From contig CAIZGN010000511.1 in the NCBI GenBank assembly GCA_903932505.1, positions 1 to 35,231 of the forward strand: 35,231 nt of DNA, in the 5' to 3' direction. Source of the DNA: Candidatus Hydrogenedentota bacterium (lineage in GTDB: Bacteria > Hydrogenedentota > Hydrogenedentia > Hydrogenedentales > CAIZGN01). The stretch's first letter is position 1; every line of letters starts with the position of its first letter. The notes beneath the pieces were generated by a model. It made no database searches. It was not told the DNA's origin and saw only the letters and a list, made by a program, of their open reading frames with translations. This document shows positions 18,170 through 27,766 of the stretch, in pieces. Both the position numbers and the translations under genes were made by a program.

Positions 18170-21100
18170 ATGCCCAAGAAACTCATTATCGCCATATTGG
18201 TGCTTTGCGTGTTGGCTCTTCTCGGGGGAATCGGCGGAATTGCCGGGTATTTCTGGCTGAAGGAGCATCGCACCCAGCAGGCACTCACCCAAGGTGACGC
18301 TTCGTTTGCCAAAGGTGATTTCAATGACGCACGACGGCAGTATGCCACCTATCTGCGTGTTTACCGGCAAGATTTGGATGTTCTCACCAAGTTCGCTGAT
18401 TCTTGCGCCAAGGTAAAAGAGAATCGTCCACGAATTCTGCGCGACATAATGCTGTCCTACAATCAGATTGCGCTTAAGCGCGTGGGTGATGTGGATGCCG
18501 TTAAGAAGCTTATTGACCATTGTGAGCGTACCCATTCGTGGACGGACTTAGAATATTACTCAGATTACTACGGTAAACAATTACCCGACTTGGAGTGGTT
18601 GCACTATGAACACGCGCTGGCGCTTGATCGTCTTAACCGGTCACAGGAGGCGATGAACGCCTTTGATGCGCTTATCAAGGAAAAGACACTGCATGCGGAT
18701 GTGTATGGGCGTCAGGCGCGTTTACTGACTGACTTGGGCTTGGGAACCCGCGCTGAAGAGCTTTTTGATGAGGTCTTCAAGCAGAAGCCGGAGGATCCGG
18801 CTCTTCTGGCGCAACGTGCGCTGTATCGTCTTACGCAAAACGATATTGTCCGTGCGCAAGAGGATATTGACAAATCGCTTTCCCTGGCACCGGAACTTGG
18901 CACTACGCAGATGGTTGCGGCACGTATCGCTCTTCGCCAGACCCAATGGGACAAGGCTATCCAATACGCGCAGGGCGCACTTGACCGGGGGGAGGAACCC
19001 CAGCAGGCGTATGTTCTGTTGATTTCGGCTCATCAGGAACAATCAGGATTTGCGGCTGCCCTGAAGGTGATGGAATCCATGGATCCCATGGTGCGTCTGG
19101 ATAGCCCCGACCTCTTGCTGGTGCACCACGAGTTGCTTCTCGGTTTGAGCCAAATGGATAAAGCGAAAGCCGTGCGACTTGAGTTCACCGTAGCGTATCC
19201 CAACAACCCACAGTTTGGGGAATACATGCAGGCCCGGGAGATGCTCGCCTCTGGAGAGCCTGCCGCCGCAGCGGATAAGCTCGTGACTATCTCCGAGAGT
19301 CTGCCAAGCTTTCGACAAGCACGCTACTATTTGGCCGTTGCCTTGATCCAGTCCTTTCAACAGGAAAGGGCGAAGACCGTTCTTGAACTGTTTATTCGAA
19401 CGTTTCCTGGGGATGTGCATGCGCAGGCTTTGTACGATCGGGAGTTTGGCGGCGTTCGAAAAGACGCGACCACGGTTGCCGCATCCGCCAAAGAACTGCT
19501 TGCCAAGGAGGATTCCACCGCTGCGGCTTTGGTTCAATCGGCGCAGTCCCTCTTCGATGCCCAGCAATCTTTGGATAAGGCGGCCCCCGCGCTTGGAACG
19601 GTACAAACTCTCTTGGATAAGGCACTGAAGCAGGATCCCAAGTACCCCAATACCTATCTGGTGTACGCCGATTTTCATTTGCGCCGGGGTGATCCTGCGG
19701 AGGCCAAAGCTTTTTTGGAGCGTGGCGTACAAGCGTGCGGCACCCTCGATGGCTCGGAGATGGTTCAGGCTTGGATTGCCTTGGCGGAGAACAACGAGCA
19801 GGGCGCTTTGGACGCTTTCCAGACCCAGCTTAACCAAGTCGACCTGACCTCCAACACGGTGCGCCGTTGGGCAAATTCCTTCGCCGCGCGGGGGCATATC
19901 GAAACGGCGCTCGCCTTGCTTGCCTTGGGTTCAAAGAAATTGCCGGCCGAAAAAGCCGCAGATTTGTTCGCCGACCCGGTTTCCCTGTGTATTCGGTTTG
20001 GTGATTATGACCGTGCGCAAAAAGAACTCGAGACATTGGAAGCGCAAGCGGTTCCAAACGGGGGGACTGTCGACCCACGAATTCTTTCCTCCAAAGAACA
20101 ACTAGCCCAGCTGCTTGCCCGTTCCTCAACGCCGCGACAAACCGCCGAGGCCAAGAAGCTGGTCGAGCAGCTGTTGCAGGTCGCAAGTGGCGAGAAGCGA
20201 TATAAACTTTTGATGGCGGAGGTGCTATCGCGTCAGACACCCCCGGACTTTGCTGGGAGTAAGACGATTCTCGATCAGGCACTCGAAGTCAACGCGAATG
20301 ATGTTGCCGTCCTGCAGGCGCAGGCGAGTATTGCCATGCTTCAGAATGATGTCTCGAAGGCTCTTGATTTTGCGAGGCATGCCGCTTCTGTGGCTCCGCA
20401 GGATTCGGTGGTCGGCATGGGGTTGGCCAAAATCCAATTAGCGGGACAGCAATATGGCGAGGCTCAGGCGACCCTTGAGCAGGTCTTGATGACTACCCCC
20501 AATGACCCGCAGGCCTTGGAGCTGCTTATAACCGCATACATGGCCAACGGTCGACTCGATCAGGCTAACAGCATAATTCAGCGCATGGAAAAGGTCGCCA
20601 ATAGTGACCCGGGCATGGCTTGGCGTGTTTCCCTATTGAAAGGACGACTCTCGGCCGCGCGTGGGGAAAACTTGGGGAACGTAGAAGCCATGCTCCGTAC
20701 CCGGTATGTCGCCAATCCGAACGACCTTGAATCCCTGCGTTCGTTGGCGGAAGTGGTTGCTCGTCAAGGGCGGGATGCAGAAGCCGAACAACTTCTGCAG
20801 GGTTTTGCGGACAGCCACCCGAATTCAGAGGACGCTTTGGTTCTGTTGGGCCAGTATTTTCTGGCAAAAAATACCCCGGAAGCAAGCACTCGCGCTTCGG
20901 TGGCCTTTACCAAGGCGCTTGTGGCCCATCCAGATTACGCATCCGCATTACGCGGGCTTATGGACCTTTACTTGCGCTCCAATAGTCTGGCTCAAGTGCT
21001 ACAGCTTTGCGAACGCTATTTGTCCATACATCCCGCAACGCCTGAAATCTTATACAAGAAGGCCCTCTTGCAGTTGCAGATGAATAAAGACCGTGACGGT

Positions 21101-21418
21101 GCTATGGCCACGATTGAACAGGCCATAGCGCTAAGTAAAGAGCCGGAGTATTTGTATTTTCGCGGCATGCTGCAGTTGGACGCAGGGAAGAATCAGGAGG
21201 CTTTGACGGATTTCCAAGAAGCGGGAAAGATACGTGATGTCAATTCTGCGGACTTGGATATGGGTATGGCTGAGGCTTATGCGGCGTTGAATGACCCTGA
21301 ACCGTCTGCCCGCTATCTGGATTCCGCCAAGCGTAAACTGGATAATGGTGCCCCTGGTAACAAGGAGCGCTTGGATCGGTTGCTCAAACGAATCGCCCAA
21401 GAAGGTGAGGGTAAATGA
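18170..21418 (+). CDS. Large membrane-anchored TPR protein (PrsT-like, exosortase-locus associated)
   Basis: 1082 aa, N-terminal TM LIIAILVLCVLALLGGIGGIAGYFWL, numerous TPR-like repeats (e.g. GDFNDARRQYATYLRVY, KEPEYLYFRGMLQLDAGKNQEALTDFQEA). Directly precedes exosortase. Confidence 0.85.
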   Translation: MPKKLIIAILVLCVLALLGGIGGIAGYFWLKEHRTQQALTQGDASFAKGDFNDARRQYATYLRVYRQDLDVLTKFADSCAKVKENRPRILRDIMLSYNQIALKRVGDVDAVKKLIDHCERTHSWTDLEYYSDYYGKQLPDLEWLHYEHALALDRLNRSQEAMNAFDALIKEKTLHADVYGRQARLLTDLGLGTRAEELFDEVFKQKPEDPALLAQRALYRLTQNDIVRAQEDIDKSLSLAPELGTTQMVAARIALRQTQWDKAIQYAQGALDRGEEPQQAYVLLISAHQEQSGFAAALKVMESMDPMVRLDSPDLLLVHHELLLGLSQMDKAKAVRLEFTVAYPNNPQFGEYMQAREMLASGEPAAAADKLVTISESLPSFRQARYYLAVALIQSFQQERAKTVLELFIRTFPGDVHAQALYDREFGGVRKDATTVAASAKELLAKEDSTAAALVQSAQSLFDAQQSLDKAAPALGTVQTLLDKALKQDPKYPNTYLVYADFHLRRGDPAEAKAFLERGVQACGTLDGSEMVQAWIALAENNEQGALDAFQTQLNQVDLTSNTVRRWANSFAARGHIETALALLALGSKKLPAEKAADLFADPVSLCIRFGDYDRAQKELETLEAQAVPNGGTVDPRILSSKEQLAQLLARSSTPRQTAEAKKLVEQLLQVASGEKRYKLLMAEVLSRQTPPDFAGSKTILDQALEVNANDVAVLQAQASIAMLQNDVSKALDFARHAASVAPQDSVVGMGLAKIQLAGQQYGEAQATLEQVLMTTPNDPQALELLITAYMANGRLDQANSIIQRMEKVANSDPGMAWRVSLLKGRLSAARGENLGNVEAMLRTRYVANPNDLESLRSLAEVVARQGRDAEAEQLLQGFADSHPNSEDALVLLGQYFLAKNTPEASTRASVAFTKALVAHPDYASALRGLMDLYLRSNSLAQVLQLCERYLSIHPATPEILYKKALLQLQMNKDRDGAMATIEQAIALSKEPEYLYFRGMLQLDAGKNQEALTDFQEAGKIRDVNSADLDMGMAEAYAALNDPEPSARYLDSAKRKLDNGAPGNKERLDRLLKRIAQEGEGK

Positions 21419-22317
21419 CCGAAGAAACGACCAAAGAGGCATCCACGCCGGTGGGGGCGTCTGCCAGCCCTGGCTTGGCTGTCGCAGGCAGCTTAGTCAT
21501 GACGGGCCTGCTCGCGCTCATTTACTGGGTGCCGGTTCAACAAATGGTGAGCATTTGGGGACTTTCGGACTCCTACTATTCGCACGGATACCTGATTGCG
21601 CCCATTAGCCTTTTCCTTGTGGGGCTCAAGTGGAAGGTCTTGCGAGAGATCCCCATAGCGCACTCTTGGCTGGGGTATCCCCTGATTTTGATATCCGTTT
21701 TCCTGCTGATTATCGGCGCATTCTTTGGGTTTTCCATATTCGAACATTTTTCGATGCCCCTGATGATTGCCGGCGTGTTGCTGGCTTTGCTGGGAACCCG
21801 ATGGATGTCCTACCTATGGTTTCCCGTACTGTTCCTCTATTTCATGGTTCCCATCCCTCCCTCTATCACCCAAAGCGTGGCCCTGACGTTAAAATTGGCC
21901 GCCACGAGCGGAGCTGTTTTCTTGGCCCGCCTCATGACGCTTCCCATGATTCACGATGGTTCTTTTGTTCTTTTTGGCAATGACAAGTTGCTCATTGGTA
22001 ATGTGTGCGGAGGCTTGCGGTCGCTGATTTCCATGCTGGCCTTGGGTTTTTTGATGTCGTATTTCAGCCGATGCCATTGGTGGGCGCGCTTGCTTATTGT
22101 GGGGCTCGCAGGGCCGATAGCCATCGCATCCAACATTGTCCGTATTTTTTTCTTGTGTGTTGTGGCGTATTTTTACGGCAGCCAGAACGCCACCGGTATC
22201 GTGCATGACGTGTCCGGGTTTATCATGTTCGGACTGGCTTTCGGGCTGTTTATTGGCGTGGAATCCTTTCTTCGCAAGTGGGCGCATCAGCCTGAAGCGG
22301 AAGGAACCGTGTCATGA
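21415..22317 (+). CDS. Exosortase family transmembrane transpeptidase
   Basis: About 8 TM helices; catalytic-type Cys NVCGGLRSLISML, Arg SNIVRIFFLC, His IVHDVSGFIMFG. Followed by EpsI. ATGA overlap with the upstream gene. Confidence 0.92.
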   Translation: MTEETTKEASTPVGASASPGLAVAGSLVMTGLLALIYWVPVQQMVSIWGLSDSYYSHGYLIAPISLFLVGLKWKVLREIPIAHSWLGYPLILISVFLLIIGAFFGFSIFEHFSMPLMIAGVLLALLGTRWMSYLWFPVLFLYFMVPIPPSITQSVALTLKLAATSGAVFLARLMTLPMIHDGSFVLFGNDKLLIGNVCGGLRSLISMLALGFLMSYFSRCHWWARLLIVGLAGPIAIASNIVRIFFLCVVAYFYGSQNATGIVHDVSGFIMFGLAFGLFIGVESFLRKWAHQPEAEGTVS

Positions 22318-22940
22318 AGCACTTTATTGTTATTGCGATCCTCCTTTCGGGTACCGCGTACTGGCACGACTCCATCCAGAATGCGCACAGGCTTGCCGCT
22401 GAAAACGCGCCTGATTCCGGCTTGTCTGCTCTTCCCACGAAGATAGGTCAGTATACCCAGTGGGGAAAAGACCAAGAGACACCGGAGGATGTAAAGACGC
22501 TGCTTGAGACTAGTTCGATATTGGCTCGCACTTATCGCGGGGCTTCAGGACGTCCTATTCAAGTGACCATCGTGTATGCGGGGACGACGCGTCGAAGTCT
22601 CCATTTCCCCGAGGTGTGCTTGGTTGGCCAGGGTTGGGAAATTCGTGAGCAATCCACGCAGGATATCAGCTTTTTATTTTCCGCGACCCGTCTTGTGCTT
22701 GTGAAAGCCCAACGAAATGACGCCATCTTGTATTGGTTCAAGACCGGGGATCATTTCACGGGCAATTTCTTCGAGAACTCTTGGGTCTGGGCAAAGCAGC
22801 AGTTCGTTGGTGGGCGTGCCACCTCTGCCATGATTCGCATCAGCACAGCAATTGGCCCGGATGGGAAAGAACCTGCTTTCTTGGCCTTGGAAGATTTTGC
22901 AGAGAAACTGTCGCCCGCGTTGTTGGACTGCATGAACTAG
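22314..22940 (+). CDS. epsI: EpsI family protein (exosortase-associated)
   Basis: Signal-like N-terminus; VTIVYAGTTRRSLHFPEVCLVGQGWEI...LVLVKAQRNDAILYWFKTGDHFTGNF matches EpsI/DUF3485. ATGA overlap with exosortase. Confidence 0.88.
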   Translation: MKHFIVIAILLSGTAYWHDSIQNAHRLAAENAPDSGLSALPTKIGQYTQWGKDQETPEDVKTLLETSSILARTYRGASGRPIQVTIVYAGTTRRSLHFPEVCLVGQGWEIREQSTQDISFLFSATRLVLVKAQRNDAILYWFKTGDHFTGNFFENSWVWAKQQFVGGRATSAMIRISTAIGPDGKEPAFLALEDFAEKLSPALLDCMN

Positions 22941-23000
22941 CGGTCTTTAGACGCGAGTGTTTTGAAGGAAGAAAACCCCCGATAGGGACGGAGAGACCAC

Positions 23001-24227
23001 ATGAAATACCATCGCATGATTCTTGCGTGTCTGCTTTTTGCCTCGCTTGCCGTTACGGGATGTAGCGGTCGCAAGAGCGAACAATACCGCAGTGAGGGGG
23101 ACACCCTGTTCCGTTTGGCAAAATATGAGGATGCCTTGGGCGCCTATCGTCGTTCACAAGAAATGAATCCTAAGAATGTCCAAGCTACACTTGGAATCGG
23201 GCAATGCCTTGAAGCTCAGAAGAAATTGGAGGAGGCGCTAAAGGAATTTCAGGCGGCCATTACGACGGATCCGACCTTTGAGCCTGCCTACCGGGAAGCA
23301 TCCCATATATTGGTTCAGACGGGCCGGGGGGACGAGGCGTTGACGCTTGCGGATCAGCTCGCCAAGACGGATGCTGTTGCCGGTGCCGTGTTGGGATCCT
23401 CCATCCTGCTCGACGGGAAAAAGGCTGCGGAGGCGATTGCCCGTTTGGAGAAGTTGAGTGCCGAGCAGCAGACCAACCCCTCCGTGCAACTTCAGCTCGC
23501 CGCTGGTTATAAGGAAGCTGGCAATCTGGCGAAGGCCGAAGAGCTGGTGCGAGCCTACCTCGTGCAGGCCGCCAATCCCGCCGCATCCGCAGCCGCACAA
23601 TTGCTGCTGGTTGATCTTTGTGTCGCACAGAAAAAAGGGGATCAGATGGTCGCGGAGTTTCAGGCGCGTCTTGCCAAAGACGCCAATGACACATCCGCAG
23701 AACTGGGACTCACGGAAACCCTGATGCGCATCGGTCGTATTGATGACGCTGAGCCCTATGCCAAGAAACTTTATGACCGTCAGCCGGAATCTGGTTGGGG
23801 TAATTACCTGTTGGGTACGTGTCTTCTTGCAAAAAAGAAATACACGGAAGCGCTGCCGTATCTTGAAAGAGCGGCGTCGGTGTTGCCGCAGCAGCCGCAA
23901 GTGGCACGAAATCTTGCAGCAGCACGAAGTGGCGATAAGGGTGTCCCCGCCCCGCCGGCGGCATCCCAGCAGACGGCGACCGCTTCGACTACACCCCAGC
24001 CTCCTGTTCCCACGGCTCTGCAACCCCTGCCGAATGATTGGCGCAGCTTGTGGAAGCAGGCAGCCTTCAAGCCTTTGCTTGAGCACCGCAATGATTTCCT
24101 TGCCACGAATGAGCCCAATGTCGCCGAGACGCTCGCTTTGGCGGCCTTTTTCGTGAAGGACGAGGCGGTTCTAAGTGAATTGGGCCCCCAAGATTCCCCC
24201 AGCGTCCCCGTTGAATGGCTATTTTAA
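23001..24227 (+). CDS. TPR-repeat lipoprotein, likely N-terminal part of a frameshifted or coupled longer protein
   Basis: Lipobox LAVTGC; TPR-like YRSEGDTLFRLAKYEDALGAYRRSQEMNPKNVQATLGIGQCLEAQKKLEEALKEFQAAI. Overlaps next ORF in +1 frame by 53 nt. Confidence 0.85.
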   Translation: MKYHRMILACLLFASLAVTGCSGRKSEQYRSEGDTLFRLAKYEDALGAYRRSQEMNPKNVQATLGIGQCLEAQKKLEEALKEFQAAITTDPTFEPAYREASHILVQTGRGDEALTLADQLAKTDAVAGAVLGSSILLDGKKAAEAIARLEKLSAEQQTNPSVQLQLAAGYKEAGNLAKAEELVRAYLVQAANPAASAAAQLLLVDLCVAQKKGDQMVAEFQARLAKDANDTSAELGLTETLMRIGRIDDAEPYAKKLYDRQPESGWGNYLLGTCLLAKKKYTEALPYLERAASVLPQQPQVARNLAAARSGDKGVPAPPAASQQTATASTTPQPPVPTALQPLPNDWRSLWKQAAFKPLLEHRNDFLATNEPNVAETLALAAFFVKDEAVLSELGPQDSPSVPVEWLF

Positions 24228-25896
24228 GGCGATCCAGACGCGCCAGTCCGCACCTTTTCTTGAAGAAATGAAAGGATGGACAGAAACCGATGAAGAGCGA
24301 TCCGTGCTGCGTGCCAATGCGTTTGGCGTTGGGTTGGCCCTCTTGGGGGCCAGATTTAATGCCATGCACACCTTGACAAGTGCAGCCACCCAGTATCCTG
24401 CCTATGGGGTTACTTACTACAATTTGGCGCAGGTACTTCGTGCCTCTGGAGCTCCCGCCGTTGGCGCCCGGGCGTTGCAAAAACTGCTGCCACAAGCCAT
24501 CAGTAATGTCGAGCTGCACGGGATGGTGTACGGCCTGCTTCGGGAGGGCAGCAAGTATGCAGAAGCCCAAAATACCGCCGAGATGACCTACAGTTTGTTC
24601 CCCGGAAATGAAACCGCCTGTTTGAATCTTTCCCAAGCCTATCTCGACAATCAGGAGTCTAAGATGGCAGATGCGGTGCTTGTGCGTGCCGAACAGGAAA
24701 CGCCGGGTTCTCCGCAGATCCTGCTTGCCCTTGCCCGCCTCCGCATCTATGACAATCAGCCCGAAAAAGCGCTTGAGCTTATTGCCAGCGTTCCTGAGGG
24801 CCCCGAGGTACATGATGCACGGCTCTTTATTAACGTTTTCGCACAAGCCGGGCTGAAAAACTGGGCCTCTGTTTTGGAGCAGACCCCCGCTACGATTGAT
24901 GTGACATCGGGAACGGCGTTGAGGCTGATTCGCTCTGCCGCTTTGACCGCCCAAGGAAACACGGCTGATGTAAAGGCCCTGCTCGATCCAATAACGCAGA
25001 TCGTTCCTGAGGTGGAAATTGCGATCGGAGCTTTGGGTGGTACCGCTCCCTCGCGCCCCGCTGAGGCGGAATTGTGCCAGGCACTGCAAGCCAAGCCTGA
25101 AACGCTGGTTCAATACCTGTACGCCTTGTCGTGCCTGTCGGTGCCGGTGTACGGGCCTGGTGTATCCGCACTGCAAAGCGCATATGACGGAATTGGCGGC
25201 AATCCGGTTCTTGCAGGATATATCCTTCGCGTGATGGCCAAGTCTGATCCAGCCGCCAATCGTGAAGAAAGCGCGAAGACGCTTGCCGAAAAGCACGCTG
25301 ATTCCGCCGACGTCCAATTGGGTATTGCAGAAATCTATGGTTCTCTGAAAAAGAGCGACCTTGAATTGAAGGCGTTGGAACAAGCGGTTTCCCTGTCTCC
25401 GGATTTTGCAGAAGCGTGGCGGCGAGAGGGTGGTTTATTTGAAGATCAGGGGAATCTCGACGGTGCAATCGCTGCGTATGAGAAACTCCTTCAATTGCTT
25501 CCCGATGATTTGGCCGGAAACAACAATCTCGCGTATTGCCTGATGCAGGCGAAGAAGGATATGGACAGGGCATTGGCGTGCGCGCAACATGCGGCGGCCC
25601 TTCAACCGAAATCTCCGCAGGTGCTGCACACGTTGGGCGCGATTCAACTTCAGCGCAACGAGCTTGAAGAAAGCGCGAAGAACCTGAAGATGGCACTTGC
25701 CTTGCGCCCTGCCGACCCCACACTTGTTCTGGATTACGGGAAACTTCTCATGGCCCAAGGACAAAAAGATGAGGGATTGAAACATATTGCAATGTCTGTT
25801 TTGTATGGGAAACAATTTGACGTGCCTTTCCCCCGTAAGGACGAGGCCGATTTGATCCTTAAGGAAAACGGTCAGGCCGCTACACCGGGAACATGA
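24175..25896 (+). CDS. TPR-repeat protein, probable C-terminal continuation of 23001-24227
   Basis: GTG start, no signal peptide. TPR motifs such as DNQPEKALELIASV, GNLDGAIAAYEKLLQLLPDDLAGNNNLAYCL. Lies in +1 frame relative to the preceding lipoprotein ORF. Confidence 0.8.
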   Translation: MNWAPKIPPASPLNGYFKAIQTRQSAPFLEEMKGWTETDEERSVLRANAFGVGLALLGARFNAMHTLTSAATQYPAYGVTYYNLAQVLRASGAPAVGARALQKLLPQAISNVELHGMVYGLLREGSKYAEAQNTAEMTYSLFPGNETACLNLSQAYLDNQESKMADAVLVRAEQETPGSPQILLALARLRIYDNQPEKALELIASVPEGPEVHDARLFINVFAQAGLKNWASVLEQTPATIDVTSGTALRLIRSAALTAQGNTADVKALLDPITQIVPEVEIAIGALGGTAPSRPAEAELCQALQAKPETLVQYLYALSCLSVPVYGPGVSALQSAYDGIGGNPVLAGYILRVMAKSDPAANREESAKTLAEKHADSADVQLGIAEIYGSLKKSDLELKALEQAVSLSPDFAEAWRREGGLFEDQGNLDGAIAAYEKLLQLLPDDLAGNNNLAYCLMQAKKDMDRALACAQHAAALQPKSPQVLHTLGAIQLQRNELEESAKNLKMALALRPADPTLVLDYGKLLMAQGQKDEGLKHIAMSVLYGKQFDVPFPRKDEADLILKENGQAATPGT

Positions 25897-25957
25897 TGAT
25901 TTCCTTCCTGAGTGAAGGCCCCCATAACCCTTGCGGAAAGAATATGACCAAGATTGT

Positions 25958-27118
25958 ATGATTCAATTCCACTGCCAGCATTGCGGTAACTATATGAGGA
26001 TTGGCGCGGAGTATGAAGGCCGCGATGCGTGCTGCAAAGCCTGCAAGCGGTACATCATAATTCCGAAAGCCGACGGAACCTCCTTGGACGTTTTTTCGCT
26101 CCCCAGCGAGGAGCGGTTGAGACGCACAGAGCATCTGCTGCAATCCACCACCGAGCGTAACCAGCAGCTTCGTGCGCTCTTGGCACCGTATCAGGACGCG
26201 GGGGGACAACTCATCCCCCCGGCCCAGTTGCGTGCTGCCGCAGACCGCTTTTCGAGCGAAGGCATTCAGGAATTGGAGGGCTTGCGGCAGCAAATAGAAG
26301 ACTGGCGGGGTGAGCGAGAATGTCTTGAACAGCAGCACACCGAGTTGCTGGAACAAACACGAAGTACCGGGCAGATGCTCTCTGAATCACAGTCCATGTG
26401 TTCCCAGCTGGGGGAAGAACTCAGGGAGTCCCGCGCAACCGTTGCCCTCCTCCAAGTTTCACTTTCTGAACGCGAAGATCAGTTTCAGGAACTCGAGCGA
26501 AACCTGAGTCGGTGTAGAGATTCTTTACAGGAATCCGAGGGAGCACTTGAGGAGGGGCGGGGTTCATGGGCCGCCCGCGAGCAAACCCTTCTGACCGAAC
26601 TGAATCTGTTGCAATATGAATTCGAGCAAACGAATGAAGCGTTGGCAGGGTTCCGTGCCGAGCTTGGTGAGCAGGATACTGCGCGCCGTTCTGCCGAGTC
26701 CGAGATTGTTCGCTTGGAAGCGGATAACCATATTGCTAATACCCAAATCTCCGTTCTTAGTGGAATCATCGAGGAATTTGCCCTCGCCTTTGAGAGTCGT
26801 CTCGTGGAGGATGGTGCCATGTTCGACGATCCTGCCAAGGGCATGATAAAATCGCTGGCAGCGCGGTTCTCCCAATTGGAATTCCAGTTGAGGGATACTG
26901 CGTTAGAGTTTTCCGGGGTGGAGCGTATTGCGGTCGCGTTGCGCAGTCGGGCCGCTGACTTGGAGCGGTGCCTTACGGCCCAAGACTCTCCAACTGAGAC
27001 TATTGAAATTAATTACGAGGAAAACACGCCAGAGCCGTTCTTCGAAGGACAAATGTCCAGCGATGACCCGATGGCAGAAGCGTATATGCGGTTTCTCGGG
27101 CCGCAGTCCGGAATTTAA
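25958..27118 (+). CDS. N-terminal zinc-ribbon, long coiled-coil protein of unknown function
   Basis: MIQFHCQHCGNYMRIGAEYEGRDACCKACKRYIIIP (two Cys pairs), then about 250 aa of heptad-like E/Q/L-rich sequence. Confidence 0.75.
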   Translation: MIQFHCQHCGNYMRIGAEYEGRDACCKACKRYIIIPKADGTSLDVFSLPSEERLRRTEHLLQSTTERNQQLRALLAPYQDAGGQLIPPAQLRAAADRFSSEGIQELEGLRQQIEDWRGERECLEQQHTELLEQTRSTGQMLSESQSMCSQLGEELRESRATVALLQVSLSEREDQFQELERNLSRCRDSLQESEGALEEGRGSWAAREQTLLTELNLLQYEFEQTNEALAGFRAELGEQDTARRSAESEIVRLEADNHIANTQISVLSGIIEEFALAFESRLVEDGAMFDDPAKGMIKSLAARFSQLEFQLRDTALEFSGVERIAVALRSRAADLERCLTAQDSPTETIEINYEENTPEPFFEGQMSSDDPMAEAYMRFLGPQSGI

Positions 27119-27148
27119 GCTACCTTGAGCCGAAGGAAAGCGGGTTTC

Positions 27149-27745
27149 ATGAGTAAATTCATATTGACGTGCCAGTGTGGGCAGCGTATGCGGGTTCCAC
27201 GGAGTGCTGTGGGGCGCACCGGGCAGTGTCCCGCCTGCGGTCGGCATATTCCGATCACAAACGATACCCTTGTCCCCAAGAATACCTCGCGTTCTGGGGG
27301 AGGGATGCGAAACGCTGCTTTTCGAACGCAGCGGCAGGGACCCGGGGCTCGTGAAGACGACAAGCAGCGCTTCGGACAGGCCGTCGATTTATTCTACAAC
27401 AAGCGTTATGCCGAAGCCTTGTCTATATTTGATCTTCTTGCCAGCGACTATCCTGGGAACGCGGAGATTGAATCTGCACGAAGCGAGTGTTTGCGCCACA
27501 TGAAGCGTCGTTCCCTCGGGGACAGCAGTGAGCAGCTTGCCTTGCCGTCCACTGCTGAAATCAACTTGGCCACGGTCAAAGCGATTGTGTTGGAAAAACT
27601 GGCCCAAGGCACGCGCGACGAGGTGCAGTTGCAGGCGGCCACCCTCGCGCTTGAGATTTTGCGCATGGAAGCCCAGCAACAAGTGGCAGGGGGTGCTGGA
27701 CATCACCACAGAAGCGGTGAATCCGCCGTGACTGACGAGTCCTAA
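27149..27745 (+). CDS. N-terminal zinc-ribbon protein with TPR-like segment
   Basis: MSKFILTCQCGQRMRVPRSAVGRTGQCPACGRHIPI; QAVDLFYNKRYAEALSIFDLLASDYPGNAEIESARSECLRHM. AAGGAAAG RBS before ATG 27149. Confidence 0.7.
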   Translation: MSKFILTCQCGQRMRVPRSAVGRTGQCPACGRHIPITNDTLVPKNTSRSGGGMRNAAFRTQRQGPGAREDDKQRFGQAVDLFYNKRYAEALSIFDLLASDYPGNAEIESARSECLRHMKRRSLGDSSEQLALPSTAEINLATVKAIVLEKLAQGTRDEVQLQAATLALEILRMEAQQQVAGGAGHHHRSGESAVTDES

Positions 27746-27766
27746 GAGCGGTTTTGCCAACCCGGA

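Noticed and set aside
19043-19897. 284-aa minus-strand ORF within the giant TPR gene
   Set aside because: Antisense shadow; Arg/Gly/Leu-rich with no family signature.
24067-25383. 438-aa minus-strand ORF opposite the TPR gene
   Set aside because: Antisense shadow of TPR repeats; no RBS or recognisable domain.
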